In this document: positions 11,722 through 22,492 of the stretch, in pieces | Layout: each line of letters opens with the position of its first letter | Numbering within the stretch: position 1 is the stretch's first letter | Origin: Brasenia schreberi | Taxonomy: Eukaryota; Streptophyta; Magnoliopsida; Nymphaeales; Cabombaceae | Assembly: GCA_036023115.1 (NCBI GenBank) | Contig: JAYKKT010000089.1 | Span: 20,269,001 to 20,333,000 of the forward strand | Length of the DNA: 64,000 nucleotides | Reading direction: 5' to 3' | The notes under the pieces: model-generated | Told to the model about the DNA's origin: nothing | The model's input: the letters and a program-made list of their open reading frames with translations, nothing else | Database searches by the model: none | Program-made: the position numbers and the translations under genes

Positions 11722-14700
11722 TGTAGACGCGCGAAAATCCCCGCCCCTTCTGCCTTTTTCAGGGCTCGGAGCGGATCCTCTCGTGTGTCTAAGGCCTATA
11801 TATGCAAACAGGGCGTGCCAGCTAGATTACTTAAGCTAGCGAAGATATATTTAACACTGACTTCTAAACGTGGCGACTGTGAGCAAGTAAGCTCTTGTCG
11901 TCGCAGACCTTCTTGCACCGATGCGCAAGGGTCAGTCTGTACGCTTTGCAAAAATCGAGTTTTTTGGAGAGAAAGTCTATGAAGCGGTTCAAGGTGTCTA
12001 TTTCGGGTCTTTAAAATGCGATTGCATATTTTAGATCACGTGGATTTGCACGTGCCTAAGTCTTTTCTTTTATCCCTTTTCGGGCCACCTAGTTTGTGTG
12101 TTATGAACACTCCACTACGTGGGCGAATTCGAGCGGGGCTTGCTTTGATGCAATATGTGTCCTACCTCGTGGTATGGCGTAGATGCAATGCAAACTCACG
12201 CTACTCCAAAGGGAAAACCCAAAATGTAAAGACAATACTGAAGGGAAATAACTGAAGGGAAATAACCGAAGGGAAATAACCGAAGGAAAATGACTTGAAA
12301 TATAAATGCCGAAGGGAGATATGTATATGAGCCCTTACTCGTGTCTTACAAATAAGAGCGAAGGCTCAATGTGGGTGCGTGCTTGAATTGAAAGACTTAC
12401 TCACACGACATGAAATTAAACCCAAATATAAATTGCAGTATGGCCTTGACTAAGGTCTTGGGAGTAAGAGCGAAGGCTCAATGTGTGTGAGAGTGCTTGA
12501 ATTGAAGTACTACACACACGACATAAATGAAACCCAAATATAACTGCAATAAGGCCTTTACTAAGGTCTTGGGAATAAGAGCGAAGGCTCAATGTGTGTG
12601 AGAGTGCTTGAATTGAAAGACTTACACACACGACATGAAATGAAACCCAAATAGTATAGGTCGGCCCTTACTTGGGTCTTTCAAATAAGAGCGAAAGCTC
12701 AATGTGTGTGAAAGTGCTTGAATTGAAAGACTTACTCACACGACATGAAATAAAACCCAAATAGTATAGGTCGGCCCTTACTTGGGTCTTTCAAATAAGA
12801 GCGAAAGCTCAATGTGTGTGAGTGCTTGAATTGAAAGACAACGCACCCAACTTAAGCAAAACCCTTCGAAAATGAAAGTATATATATACACTTATGTATT
12901 AGGGGCTGATTAGGCCCGTGTGTGTTCAAAATCGTGCACAACTAAGAGAGTGCACGTGTGTGGGTGTGCCAAGCCACGTTATTCAAGCAGGGGGAGACTA
13001 TGCTCCGTTATTACAACCCCGTATCAAATTGAATCTCAAGCAAGTATACAACTAAAGACCGAGTTTAGGCACTTACGAGTAGCTGGTCCGTAGAGGCCTT
13101 GCTTGAGCGTGGGCTTGTCCTTTGCCTTGGGGTGCAAACGGGAGCTCCGCGAGGGTGGATGACAAAGGGTGCTGGCCGGCTGCAAGTGGGGCGCGGGATA
13201 GGTGCCTCGAAGGTGGCCGGCTGCAAATGGGTGTCGCCTGGATGTGGGGGATTAAAGGGCTGGGCCAAGTAAGTGTGTAGGGTCACTAGGAGAGTCTAGA
13301 GTATTGGGGAGTATGGACCTAAAGGGGGTTTAAGGGAAGGCCGAATGGGAGTCTTATAGGGTAGCCGGATGTTGATGGGATGGTTAGGTAGTGGCTGGTA
13401 GTTTAGGTTGTGCTAGGTTCGGCTAAGGGAGAATGGTGGCAGCAAAGGGCTGATGTGTAGGTGAGATGATGGTATAGTGGGTGGCTAGGAATGGAGAGGG
13501 AGTAGAGAAGGAGTTAGGTAGCGTTATGGGGTACTTACCGAATGGGGAGAGGCGGTGGATGGAAGAGAGAAGCCGGGTGATTGGGATGGAGAGCAAGTGG
13601 TGGCGTCCGGCTGGGAGATGGTGGTGGCGTCCGGCTAGGAGATGGTGGTGGGATGGAGAGAAGGTGGCGGTGTAGGTGGAGCAGGTGGGAGATGGTGGAG
13701 CAGGTGGGAGATGGTGGAAGGAGGGGACCCGGCTGAGATGGGTGAAGCCACTAGCTAGGAAAACCCACCCCCAAGGGGGGGGGTTTAAATAGGGATGGGT
13801 AGGTCGGTTAGGGCTGGGCTTGGGGTAGTGGTTAGGTGGTTTAGGTAGGGTGGTATGTAGATAAGGTGGGCTGGAAAGGGTTGGGCCAGATATTTTGAAA
13901 ACTAGGGGTTTGGGTAGATTGTGGGCTAGGGGTGGTTTAGGGGTTTAGGGCTAGGTTAGGTGGTTGGGTTTTAGGGTGAGGTTTAGTGAGCTAGGTTAGG
14001 TGATTAGGCTAGGTTTAGGCTAGGATTAGAGAAATTAACCTAGGTTTAGGAAAGGATTAGGGAAGTGGGTTAGGTGATTAGGTTAGGATTAGGCCGGGAT
14101 TAGGGAAGTGGGTTAGGTGATTAGGCTAGGTTTAGGGGTGGATTAAGGGGGTAGGCTTGGATTAGGTGTTTTGGGTTAGGTTTAGGTGAAGGAGCTCCCT
14201 TTGCATGGCCCATAGACCTTAACCACCTCATGTTGGTGCAGCCCTAGGTTAGGTTTTGGCTAATTACAAGCTTAAACCCGCTCAATTAGGCTAACCCACA
14301 TGATTAACCCCAAACTTGACACACAAGTCAAGCTTAATTACAACCCTCTTGATATTTTCCATCCCCACTCTCTTTCATGCCCATGATCCCACGTGAATTT
14401 CAAGTGGGCCCCACCTTCATTTATGAGAAGGTGATGTGGGCCATGGATATGGATATTGGATTGGATCTCTGGATCCAAATCCAAATCCAAGTCCACATAT
14501 GGGTTTGGATTGGGATCTGGATATATATGGTCCAGATCCAATCCAAACTGAACTCTGACTCCTTCGAGCTGGGTTCGAAACGGACGATTCGTGCGGGGCT
14601 TGACAGCATCAGCACTCCGTCTGCATTGGGTCTTCGCCAACATGATCGTCCGCCTCCGTTTCTGCCTTCCGAAGATGATTTCAAATGATATTTTGATAAG

Positions 14701-15024
14701 AACAGGGTCTTGGACGTTCGAGATCCTGGGGGTGTGAATAAGATACAAGAGTTGCTGTGCCGGGCTCGACGTGTGCTCCGATTCTGGGCTCTTTTAGGTC
14801 TCCTGGTCCTGTCTTGATCGGGCCAAGCCATTTCGGGGTTTCAAAACATGTTTTAAAAAGGTTTTCAAAAGCTATATCATATATTTTTGAAATACAGAGT
14901 TTAAAACATATGTACAGGGTTGTTTGGAAGGCTCCTGGGTTTCGAGACTCAAAATGGCCCTTTGGGGCTGCTTTTACAAAACCAGATGGATTTGAGAAAT
15001 TCGTGGGATTTCGGGGTGTTTACA
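11722..15024 (-). mobile_element. Solo LTR A of the Tat family, TSD TGTAT
   Basis: A 3303-bp LTR begins TGTAGACGCG and ends GGTGTTTACA as read on the plus strand; coding sense is minus. It is flanked by TGTAT at 11717-11721 and 15025-15029. It matches both LTRs of the complete element along its length. Inside it are a roughly 108-bp tandem array (about 12340-12840), a TATA-like TTTAAATAG at 13784-13792, a telomere-like G-rich tract (about 13890-14195) and ATCCAA/TTGGAT repeats (about 14455-14545). No internal domain is attached, so it arose by LTR-LTR recombination after insertion into the older gypsy gag. Confidence 0.95.
12340..12841. repeat. Tandem leader array in LTR A, about 108-bp unit
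   Basis: At least four units share AAATAAGAGCGAAAGCTCAA, then a TGTGTGTG stretch, GTGCTTGAATTGAAAGAC and ACACGACATGAAAT. Each unit can form a 4-bp stem GAGC/GCTC with a GAAA or GAAG loop. Equivalent arrays are at 23090-23480, 34220-34620, 46490-46860, 47440-47960 and 55550-56050, and inverted at 43380-44160. They lie in the R/U5 part of the LTRs, so they would be in the RNA leader. Confidence 0.88.
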
Positions 15025-15029
15025 TGTAT

Positions 15030-16440
15030 GACAAGTAGTGTGAACTGTATACAATGCATGCTCAATCCCACGAGTTTAGAGTTGAAGAAGGCATACCTCT
15101 TTTCCTTTCCCGCTTTTACTTGCATGATTGGGAAATGACTCTTTGAGTATCACTTGGGAGGGCTCCGGTTCCAACGAGACGTGAAGCCTACCTTGCTCTA
15201 TCAAGTCTTCGATTTTGTTTTGAAGAGCAAAACATTTGTTTGTATCATGGCCTTTGAGCCTATGATACTTGCAAAAATCATGGAGAAATTTTTCCTTAGG
15301 GGGTACCCCTTCGGGAATGGCCGGGAGACTGATGAGTAATTTGGGTTAACAATATGTCTAGGACTTCCATGAGTGGTTGTCCTAGGTGAGTGAATTGCCT
15401 TTTCTCAAATTTTTTTTGGTCTTTTCTAAATGGTTCTTGCCCAGATGGTTTGGAGGATCCAACTGAGCTCGGCTCTACTTGGACATTTGTCATTTTTTGG
15501 GTTTTCACCCATCCTTTCGGTGCATGTGGCCCATATGCTCTGGTTTTTTCAAATCTGGGTTTTTGAAAACTCCTCCCTTTCCATAGATCTTCATATATTG
15601 CTTTTTTTGTGAAACCTTTTTTTATCAATTTTTGGAAAGTTGAGACCTCATGGAGGGAGATGAGTGCTTTTAAATTCATTTTAAAATTTTCTAAGATGAG
15701 CATTACTGCACACACCCCTCAGATATGGTCTCCCTGACTTGGCCAAAAAGTGACCTATATCTAACGATGCGTGTGCATCCTCGTTAGGTGACTATTTTGT
15801 GTCTTCTACATTGTGGGAAAACCGTTGCATGAAACAATTTGTCAAATCTTCAAAATTAGTGAATTGTCTCAAGTCATAAGAAGTCAACTACTTTGATACA
15901 TTCTCCTTGAGAGAAAGGGGGAACCAATATATCCATTTTGAAGAGTCTTTTTTCTTTTTATAGGCTCTCTGAGAAAAGAGTTAGAGGTGAGATCTAGGAT
16001 CTCCACTTCCGTCATACTGATAAAAATTCGGTATCTTATCGTCACTATCGGTTTGATAATCAGAAGGTAAAAAGTCCGATAGTGTATAAAAACTTTTCCC
16101 TTTAGCTTGCCCTTTTAGTAACTATTGTAGGGCTTTCCTATCCTTAATAGTAAATGACTCCAGCTCTGGTTCCTCCTCTATTTTGGTCTTTCTCACATAA
16201 GGGGGTATTTTATGAGCCCTCACTTGTTTTCCATGAGAAGAACAAGATTCAACCGCCTCGACCTCTTGGTTTAGCGCGGCGATTTTTTTTCTCTATGTTT
16301 TTGAGTTCTCTTCTTAGGGAAACAAGCAAATCATCCTATTTTTGAAATATCCTTTTGAAATTCTTTTTGAAATTCGACTTGTAGAGCACAAGGCTCGGCT
16401 TGAGACCTCATATGAACCTTCCAAACTTGACATTATTTCA
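15030..16440 (-). pseudogene. Old Tat-lineage gypsy: gag remnant, minus strand
   Basis: The minus-strand frame 15296-15715 reads VMLILENFKMNLKALISLHE, STFQKLIKKGF and LGQPLMEVLDILLTQ, matching the gag C terminus of the complete element (VMLILDNFKSELKTLLSLHE and so on). Farther right, DNA-level matches continue through the capsid-like core to the acidic D-S-D-D-E region near 16030-16080, but with many shifts. The left part (15030-15290) is the zinc-knuckle linker, so coding continuity with 10800-11716 is restored when solo LTR A is removed. Confidence 0.85.
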
Positions 16441-16568
16441 AGAAAAATAATATGTATACAAAAGATGGATTAAACACCAAAATTTTTAAAAAAAAAGTGA
16501 GTTTGGAGAAATCGACACCAAGCTTAATCAATCCTCAAAGACCCGAATTCCATCGGGCGTGCTAATTC
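16441..16568 (-). other. Leader and primer-binding-site remnant of the old gypsy element
   Basis: The string CCATCGGGCGTGCTAATTC immediately left of TGTAGATGTG corresponds to CCACCTGGCGTGCCAATCTC at 33625-33644 in the complete element. It is therefore the decayed primer-binding site next to the 5' LTR. Confidence 0.7.
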
Positions 16569-17640
16569 TGTAGATGTGAAATTTTTACTCCAAAGTCTAT
16601 GTAGAGACTTGAAGTAATTTTTCAATCTACTTCGCTTTGTGTGAGTATGCCAGCTAGTTTCACTTAAACTAGCAAAGTTGTGTTTTCTAACCTCGTATAG
16701 CGATTGTGGGGAAGCGAGATCTTTTTGTCTTAGGCTTTCTTCAACTGACACTCAAGGGTCAACCTAGATGCTTTGAAGATTGATTTGAACTAGGTGTGTG
16801 TTTCTAAAATTCACTTTATAATCGATTTAAACCAAACAAAATGTGCACTTGATCTAAGGAATGAAACTTTCTAAGTTCTGAAAAACAAAAACTAGTTTTG
16901 TTTCCAAAGTTTGTTTCCAAATTTTTTTAAATAGCTTCGGATCTCCAAAATTCATGAAAATTTTATAGTATAAACAATAGAATGTGGAGATCCTAGAACT
17001 ATTTTTATTTTATTTTTGTGTATTATGATTTTACAAAATTAAATCTAAGAAATACCTCTACTCAGGTGTTCAGAACTAATCTATTACAGAAATACAAAGG
17101 TCTAAAGAAACCTCTATATTTCTGTAACAGATCGGTTTCGAACACCTGAGGAAAGACATTTCTTAAATTTAATTCTATAAAATTATAATATAAAAAAATA
17201 TAATAAAAATAGTTTCAGGATTTCCACATTCTGGTATATTGTAAAATCTTTATGAATTTTGGAGATCTCGAAGCTGTTTAAAAAAATATGAAAATAAGCT
17301 CTAAAAACAGAACCAATTTCTGTTTTTCAGAACTTGGAAAGTTTTTTATTCTTTAGATCAAGTGCACGTTTTGGATGATTCAAATTGATTCAAAAGTGAA
17401 TTTTAGAAATACACACCTTGATCAAATCAATCCCCAAAGCGTCTAGGCTGACCCTTGAGCGCCGATTTAAGAAAGCCTAAGACGAAAAGACCTTACTTTC
17501 CCACAATCGCTACCCGAAGTCAGAAAATGTATCTTTACTAGTTTAAGCAAACTATCTAGCACGCTCATGCAAAACGAAGTAGATTGAAAAATTACTTCAA
17601 GTCTCTAGATAGATTTTAGAGTAAAATTTTCACATCTACA
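16569..17640. repeat. 1.07-kb inverted LTR palindrome
   Basis: The left arm (16569 to about 17101) starts TGTAGATGTG at the LTR boundary of the old gypsy element. The right arm (about 17106-17640) is its reverse complement and ends CACATCTACA. Paired landmarks are CAATCTACTTCG/CGAAGTAGATTG, GATCAAGTGCAC/GTGCACTTGATC and CAGGTGTTCAG/CGAACACCTG close to the centre (about 17100). Each arm is only the first 530 bp or so of an LTR. Outer flanks are AATTC on the left and ACAAT on the right, so there is no simple target duplication. Transcription through it would give a long double-stranded hairpin. Confidence 0.88.
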
Positions 17641-18866
17641 ACAATAAATGACAACATGCTCATTGATTATTACTAAGTTCAAATCATGTATGAAGTAGCT
17701 TATCCAAATGTTACCAGTAGCAGCCATACTGCAAGCAATATACTTAGCTTCTTGTGTATGCAACATTATACAATCCTATTTCTTGTAAGCATAAGAAACT
17801 CCACCACTTCCAAATAAAAATATTTGATCGAAGGTTGACTTGTTGTCATCTTTACTCCCAACAAAGTCAGCATTTGAGTACCCTACCACTTTCAGTTTAT
17901 CAGTTTGAAAACATAGTTTCAAATCTTTTGTTCCTTTGAGATATCTTAGAATCATTTTCACAGCTATCCAATATTACCATCTAGGATAACTTGATATTTA
18001 CTCACAAGACCAACAATAAACGGATATCAGGTCTTGTATAAATATCACATACATCAAACTACCCACAACTTATACATAAGGAACATTAGGCTTATTCTCT
18101 TCCTTATCAGGGCAACCACCCATACTTAATTTGACCCTTTTCACAACGGGTGTTGATACAGGCTTGCACTCACCCATTTAAACTTCTTGAGGATATAATC
18201 AATATATCTCTTTTAACTCAAATATAGAATATTAGATTTTCTGTCACGAGAAATCTTTATACCCAATATATAGAAGGCCTCTCACATATCTTTCATTTTG
18301 AACTTTGAGTTTAACCATAACTTGTTTTTGACAATCATCTCATTGTCATTCCAAGTCAATAATGTCATCAACATATAATGATAGTATGAAAAAGTGGCTC
18401 TCACTATTCCAAACATATACACAATGTCAAGTTCATTAGCCACAAGCCCAAGTTTTATAATGGTATTTTGAAAAGTCAAATACCATTAACCAGGTGACTA
18501 TTTAAGGCCATATAGGGATTTTCTCAACCTATACACTTTATTTTTCTTGCCTTTAAAAGGATATTTTTTTAGCTTTTGCATATATATGATTTTCTCTAAA
18601 TCTTTATTTAGAAAGACGATCTTTACATCTAACTGATGTAAATCTATATCATAATATGCTAAAATAGCTGGAATAATTCTAATGGATGCAAATTTCGTAA
18701 CTGGAAAATATGTCTCAACATAATCTATTACCTCTTTTTGTAAGAATCCCTTTACAACCAATTTCACCTTAAATTTGTAGATAGTCTCATCGATCTTGTA
18801 CTTCTTTTTAGAACTCATTTTCAACCTATGACTTTTCTTTCTTTTAGCAAATCTGTCAATTCTCAT
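17641..18866 (-). pseudogene. Ty1/copia reverse transcriptase and RNase H remnant
   Basis: On the minus strand, 18498-18866 reads YKFKVKLVVKGFLQKEVIDY, then LHQLDVKIVFLNKDLE (A-F-L-N-G-D-L box in the family) and VYRLRKSLYGLK. The region 18282-18479 carries a degraded version of the central RT, including a Y-Y-H-Y-M-L-M tract where the family has Y-V-D-D. The region 17776-17961 reads LRYLKGTKDLKLCF and GYSNADFVGSKDDNKST, the copia RNase H start (Y-S-D-A-D-W-A-G). Several stops and shifts are present and the element ends abruptly at the palindrome on its left. Confidence 0.88.
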
Positions 18867-19078
18867 ACTTGTTTTTTTTCAATTGATTCAATTTTCTCAT
18901 TCATGACTTTTTCCCAATTTGACGATTTAGATGAGTCAATAGCCTACTGATATATTAAGTTATCATTCAGCTCATCTAAATCTACTAAATTGCAAACTTT
19001 CTTTGCAAAGTAAGTGTGATAATTTTTTAAGTTGGACGGAATAAGTCTAGGTCTTTTATGTCAACTTAAAGTTTGAGT

Positions 19079-19420
19079 TTATTTAGAAGGATCATCATTA
19101 TTTATAAGTTCAAATGATGATGGATCTAAATCTATTATATCATCAATACATTCATCATCATTATCAAAGATATCATTCTTAATCTCTTCTAAGAATTCAA
19201 CATCCCTGCTTTCTATTAAACCATGATCCTTATTATGGTAAAAGTGATATCTCTTAAAACTTTTAGGATATCCAATAAATATATATCTCAAGGACCTGCT
19301 GTATAGTTTATCCCTAGACTGATCAAGGATCTTCACATGTGCGATAGATCCCCACCTTTTAAGATGACTCGGGTCCGATTTTTTTTCCAAACCATATCTT
19401 ATATAGTGTAGAGAATACAA
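19079..19420 (-). pseudogene. Ty1/copia integrase C-terminal remnant
   Basis: The minus frame reads LKRWGSIAHVKILDQSRDKL then RYIFIGYPKSFKRYHFYHN, matching the copia integrase C-terminal block (L-R-V-W-G-C, then F-V-G-Y-P). It ends in an acidic linker (DNDDECIDDIIDLD) that leads to the reverse transcriptase. The catalytic D-D-E core upstream is missing. It belongs with the RT/RNase H remnant at 17641-18866. Confidence 0.85.
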
Positions 19421-20200
19421 CCTTACATGAAATTATGAGTAAAACTATAGCATGATATTTCATAGTTTTAAAGACTGTGAGAGGCACAAAAGATATTTCC
19501 ACACTACAGGGTAAAACAATCTTTTCATTTGAAAATATCTGGACATTATCATAATTTTACTCTGTAGTATTTCATAATTTTTGGTTTCATAAAGGGGCAT
19601 AACAAATATTTCAGTCCGCTATTGGCGATAACCAATAAACCATTGCCCTAGGTAGTTTATCTTCCATGATTTTGCATAAACTGCAGTGGATGTAAGCGGA
19701 GGAGAGAGGGGCAGAGAAAGAGAGAGAGAGCAGGGCCGCCAGTCCCACGTGATCTCTTCTTCTTCCTTTGTCGGCAGCATCTACCACAAGTTTCTCCCAC
19801 ATTGGAAGCCTTTACCGCCCTCTTTTTTCTCTTTTCTCAGTAGCATCCATGTCATCTTTTCTTCTCTCAGTGGCATTCCTGTCATCTTCTCTTTCTTTGG
19901 TTCATCCTCTTCGATGTATCTCTTGAGAAGAGAGAGAAACCATCTATTTTTGGCCCACAACTTGCCCAAGGCTGTCTCTAATGAGCTGGCTTTAGATTGT
20001 CATTTGCCTCAGATCGCCTCATTAGAGGCGGCTTCCGGTTATGATATGCCTCAAGGAGTTCTTCTAACCTCCTTTCTGTTTTTATTCTTTTTTTATATAA
20101 AAGAAGTTTATGCTGAAAAAAATTCTGACTTCATTTTCATCTCCCTTTTCTTTCCTACAAGAACAATATACCTTATGGAGTCATAAGGTCTAACAAACAA
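19421..20200 (-). other. Copia 5' internal remnant, gag not recognisable
   Basis: Between the integrase remnant and the primer site I find no gag or zinc-knuckle motif. A plus-strand open frame of 166 codons at 19686-20186 is rich in Ser, Phe and RER repeats from a GA tract and looks non-coding. The DNA is probably a rearranged leader with most of gag deleted. Confidence 0.4.
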
Positions 20201-20212
20201 GCTATGATACCA
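20201..20212 (-). promoter_or_regulatory. Copia primer-binding site, initiator-Met type
   Basis: The minus strand reads TGGTATCATAGC one base inside the LTR end, one mismatch from the usual plant copia primer site TGGTATCAGAGC that pairs with initiator-methionine tRNA. It fixes the element's orientation as minus. Confidence 0.85.
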
Positions 20213-20213
20213 A

Positions 20214-20618
20214 TGTTGGAGCTTGCGACTGATTTCACATATACCTCAAAGGTCCTAGTCAGCATAGTGGAAGTTGTATCCCTACAAGTGAGAAGAAGGA
20301 AGAAGAAAAAAAAACAACGGCAGAAGGGGACCCAGTTACCCGCAAAAGTTTTTTTTCAAGATATTTTTTTCTTTTACTCTTTCATTTTCTATATTTCATC
20401 GTATAAATAGTTGGCTTTTTCTCTTTCGAGTTTTTCTCTCTGGGCTTTCCATTAAAACCATTTGATGTTCATCCAGGAGATGCTTTTGACTTTTTCAAAA
20501 TGCAAAACAGTTTTTCAAATAGCTTACCTTTTATAAAAAAATAACTCAACTCATGAAATTTGAGAACCCTTCTTCCTACATTTCATAGTAATTATTGGGT
20601 CGATAGTGACCACCAACA
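20214..20618 (-). mobile_element. Copia 5' LTR
   Basis: A 405-bp LTR bounded by the inverted pair TGTTGG and CCAACA, with the primer site just to its left. It contains TTTCATCGTATAAATAG. The partner LTR expected left of 17641 is absent, so the element is truncated. A shorter relative lies at 10359-10618. Confidence 0.85.
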
Positions 20619-20666
20619 ACTCACAATATGATCATGTAAATAGAAATTTTGACATAGTACATACAA

Positions 20667-20671
<5 letters not shown>

Positions 20672-20744
<73 letters not shown>
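20672..20744. repeat. (TC)n(TA)n compound microsatellite
   Basis: A TC run of about 23 bases passes directly into a TA run of about 50 bases. Confidence 0.96.
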
Positions 20745-20747
<3 letters not shown>

Positions 20748-20899
20748 TGGCTGTTGTAGACCGATTTACTTTTATTAGAAGAGAAAATTTTGAATCCTTC
20801 TTGACCTATGGTCTGCTTCTCTTTATGCTTTTTGCCCATCCCTGATGGGCCAAAGCAAAAGATGGAGAAAATTATTAATGAAATATTCATCGGCGTTGG

Positions 20900-20996
<97 letters not shown>
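20900..20996. repeat. (CT)n(TA)n compound microsatellite
   Basis: A second CT-to-TA compound tract, in the same orientation as that at 20672 and only about 150 bp away. Confidence 0.96.
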
Positions 20997-20997
<1 letters not shown>

Positions 20998-22487
20998 GAA
21001 GTACACAATTAGCATCCAAAAGACCCCGATTAATCCAGTGCAAGTTAGGTCAGGCATTGTTGGATAAACCAAAACTAACCCATGTTTGTTTTTGTTTTAG
21101 TTTGATATCATAGTCCACAGGTTTACAAACCCTACTCATGTTTGTTGACTATCTTTTCAGATTTTGAAGGTGGGTGGACACCCCCGCCTCGGCTGAATGC
21201 AGATTTCTTCATGGCCCTGTCCGGCTCGGTGGCCACCGTTCGTTATAGAGAGATAGAGTCCGATGGCTGAATCTGTAAGCGATCCTCCACTTGGGACTTT
21301 GGGAGAAGTCAATCATGTCATATTTGAGGGCACAGAAATACACATCAACATGCAACTCACGTCTGCACTCATGAGCATGTGCCTGTCGACGTTCTTTTGA
21401 CGTTGTTAATCTCTCTCTCTCTTTCTATGTTGATAGGCAACAGCTTTGAGGACAACAAAGTAAGACATGTTGAAAGGAAACAAATTGTACCACGGTATTT
21501 AAGATAAATGACAGGCCATTTACTTCTCATAACCTGGCCAGCCCGAAAACAGGCCCAACTTGAATTGTGGACTACCATCAAGGCCTGACCTTAGATCTGA
21601 TGGGCACGAGTCTAATTAAACCTAGTGGCGCTGAAAATCCCTAGACATTTCTCATCACAAAAGTAGGTTCAGCGAGTTAATCATGTGGCAACTACAGCAT
21701 GATAATTATTAATCCACCACTGGTTGCATGAAACACCCGGAAGCTAACAACATTTATGAATGTGTTCTTAGGGCGTTGTTTTCGAAGTGTTTAACAAGTC
21801 ATGCACATCTAAAACAGTCACCAGGCGCATCACAATTTCAATTTTTAATTTTCGGAAGAAACCCCATGTCTAGCCTTAAAGTGATGGGTAGTAAAACTTA
21901 CTTTAACCCTTACTATTTCAGGTTCAAGTTTGGCGGGGTCACTCTCACCCGCCTAGACAATGCCCATTCTGAACTGGGCTAGCAGTTTGAGCAGGCGAGT
22001 TGAAATCCAGCCGACAGTGGATCTGGATTCAGAACCGTAACCAAACGCCAAGAGGATCCTTGGTTCGGTTATAGTTCCTCCTCTCATGCAACTTGGAATT
22101 AACTTTTCATTTTACAAGTTTTTTCAAATTTTAACTTTTTTGGTGGTTCAACTGGAATGGACCGTGTCTAGACCCGCGCACTGCTTATGTCTTCTTGCTG
22201 GCTGTAGTTCGTGGCACAAGTTTGAAGCTCACACTATTTTCTAAGCCCACCGCAACTTATGTAGCATCACAAAGAGCCCATGGTCCTATTTTGAGCTATT
22301 AGCCTTTTCTGAAAAACTTTTGGGCATGGGTACGTGATATTCTTTGCTGAACACTGAAAGTGACTGGTGCATATATCCTTTTAAATAAGTGCCCCTCCCC
22401 CCCCTAAACAGATTCTGAGCCACTAGCACCACCTAGCACCAATTTCTAGATCCCTCACTGGACTTTTTTCAAACCAATAATGTTGAG
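20997..22487. other. Unassigned spacer left of the complete gypsy element
   Basis: No coding frame or repeat family is recognised. The 84-codon plus frame at 21728-21982 resembles nothing I know. Short CT tracts occur near 21411. This appears to be the pre-insertion host DNA, with its other half starting at 36826. Confidence 0.45.
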
Positions 22488-22492
22488 ATTCC
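22488..22492. repeat. Left target-site duplication of the complete Tat element
   Basis: ATTCC precedes the LTR start TGTAGACG and is repeated at 36821-36825. Confidence 0.93.

Noticed and set aside
12340..12841. Regular 108-bp repeats resembling a CRISPR array
   Set aside because: Units are head-to-tail diverged tandem copies with no constant-repeat/unique-spacer alternation, and they lie in plant LTRs.
14377..14748. Recurring open frames with W-I-Q-I-Q-I-Q or D-L-D-L-D-P in several LTRs (also 24981-25382, 36120-36527, 57544-58052, 63364-63816)
   Set aside because: They translate the ATCCAA/TTGGAT repeat field and its flanks inside LTRs. Open frames appear on both strands at once and follow repeat length, not codon use.
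19686..20186. 166-codon plus-strand frame
   Set aside because: Starts in a GA tract, is Ser/Phe-rich with no domain, and lies opposite the copia coding strand within its leader.
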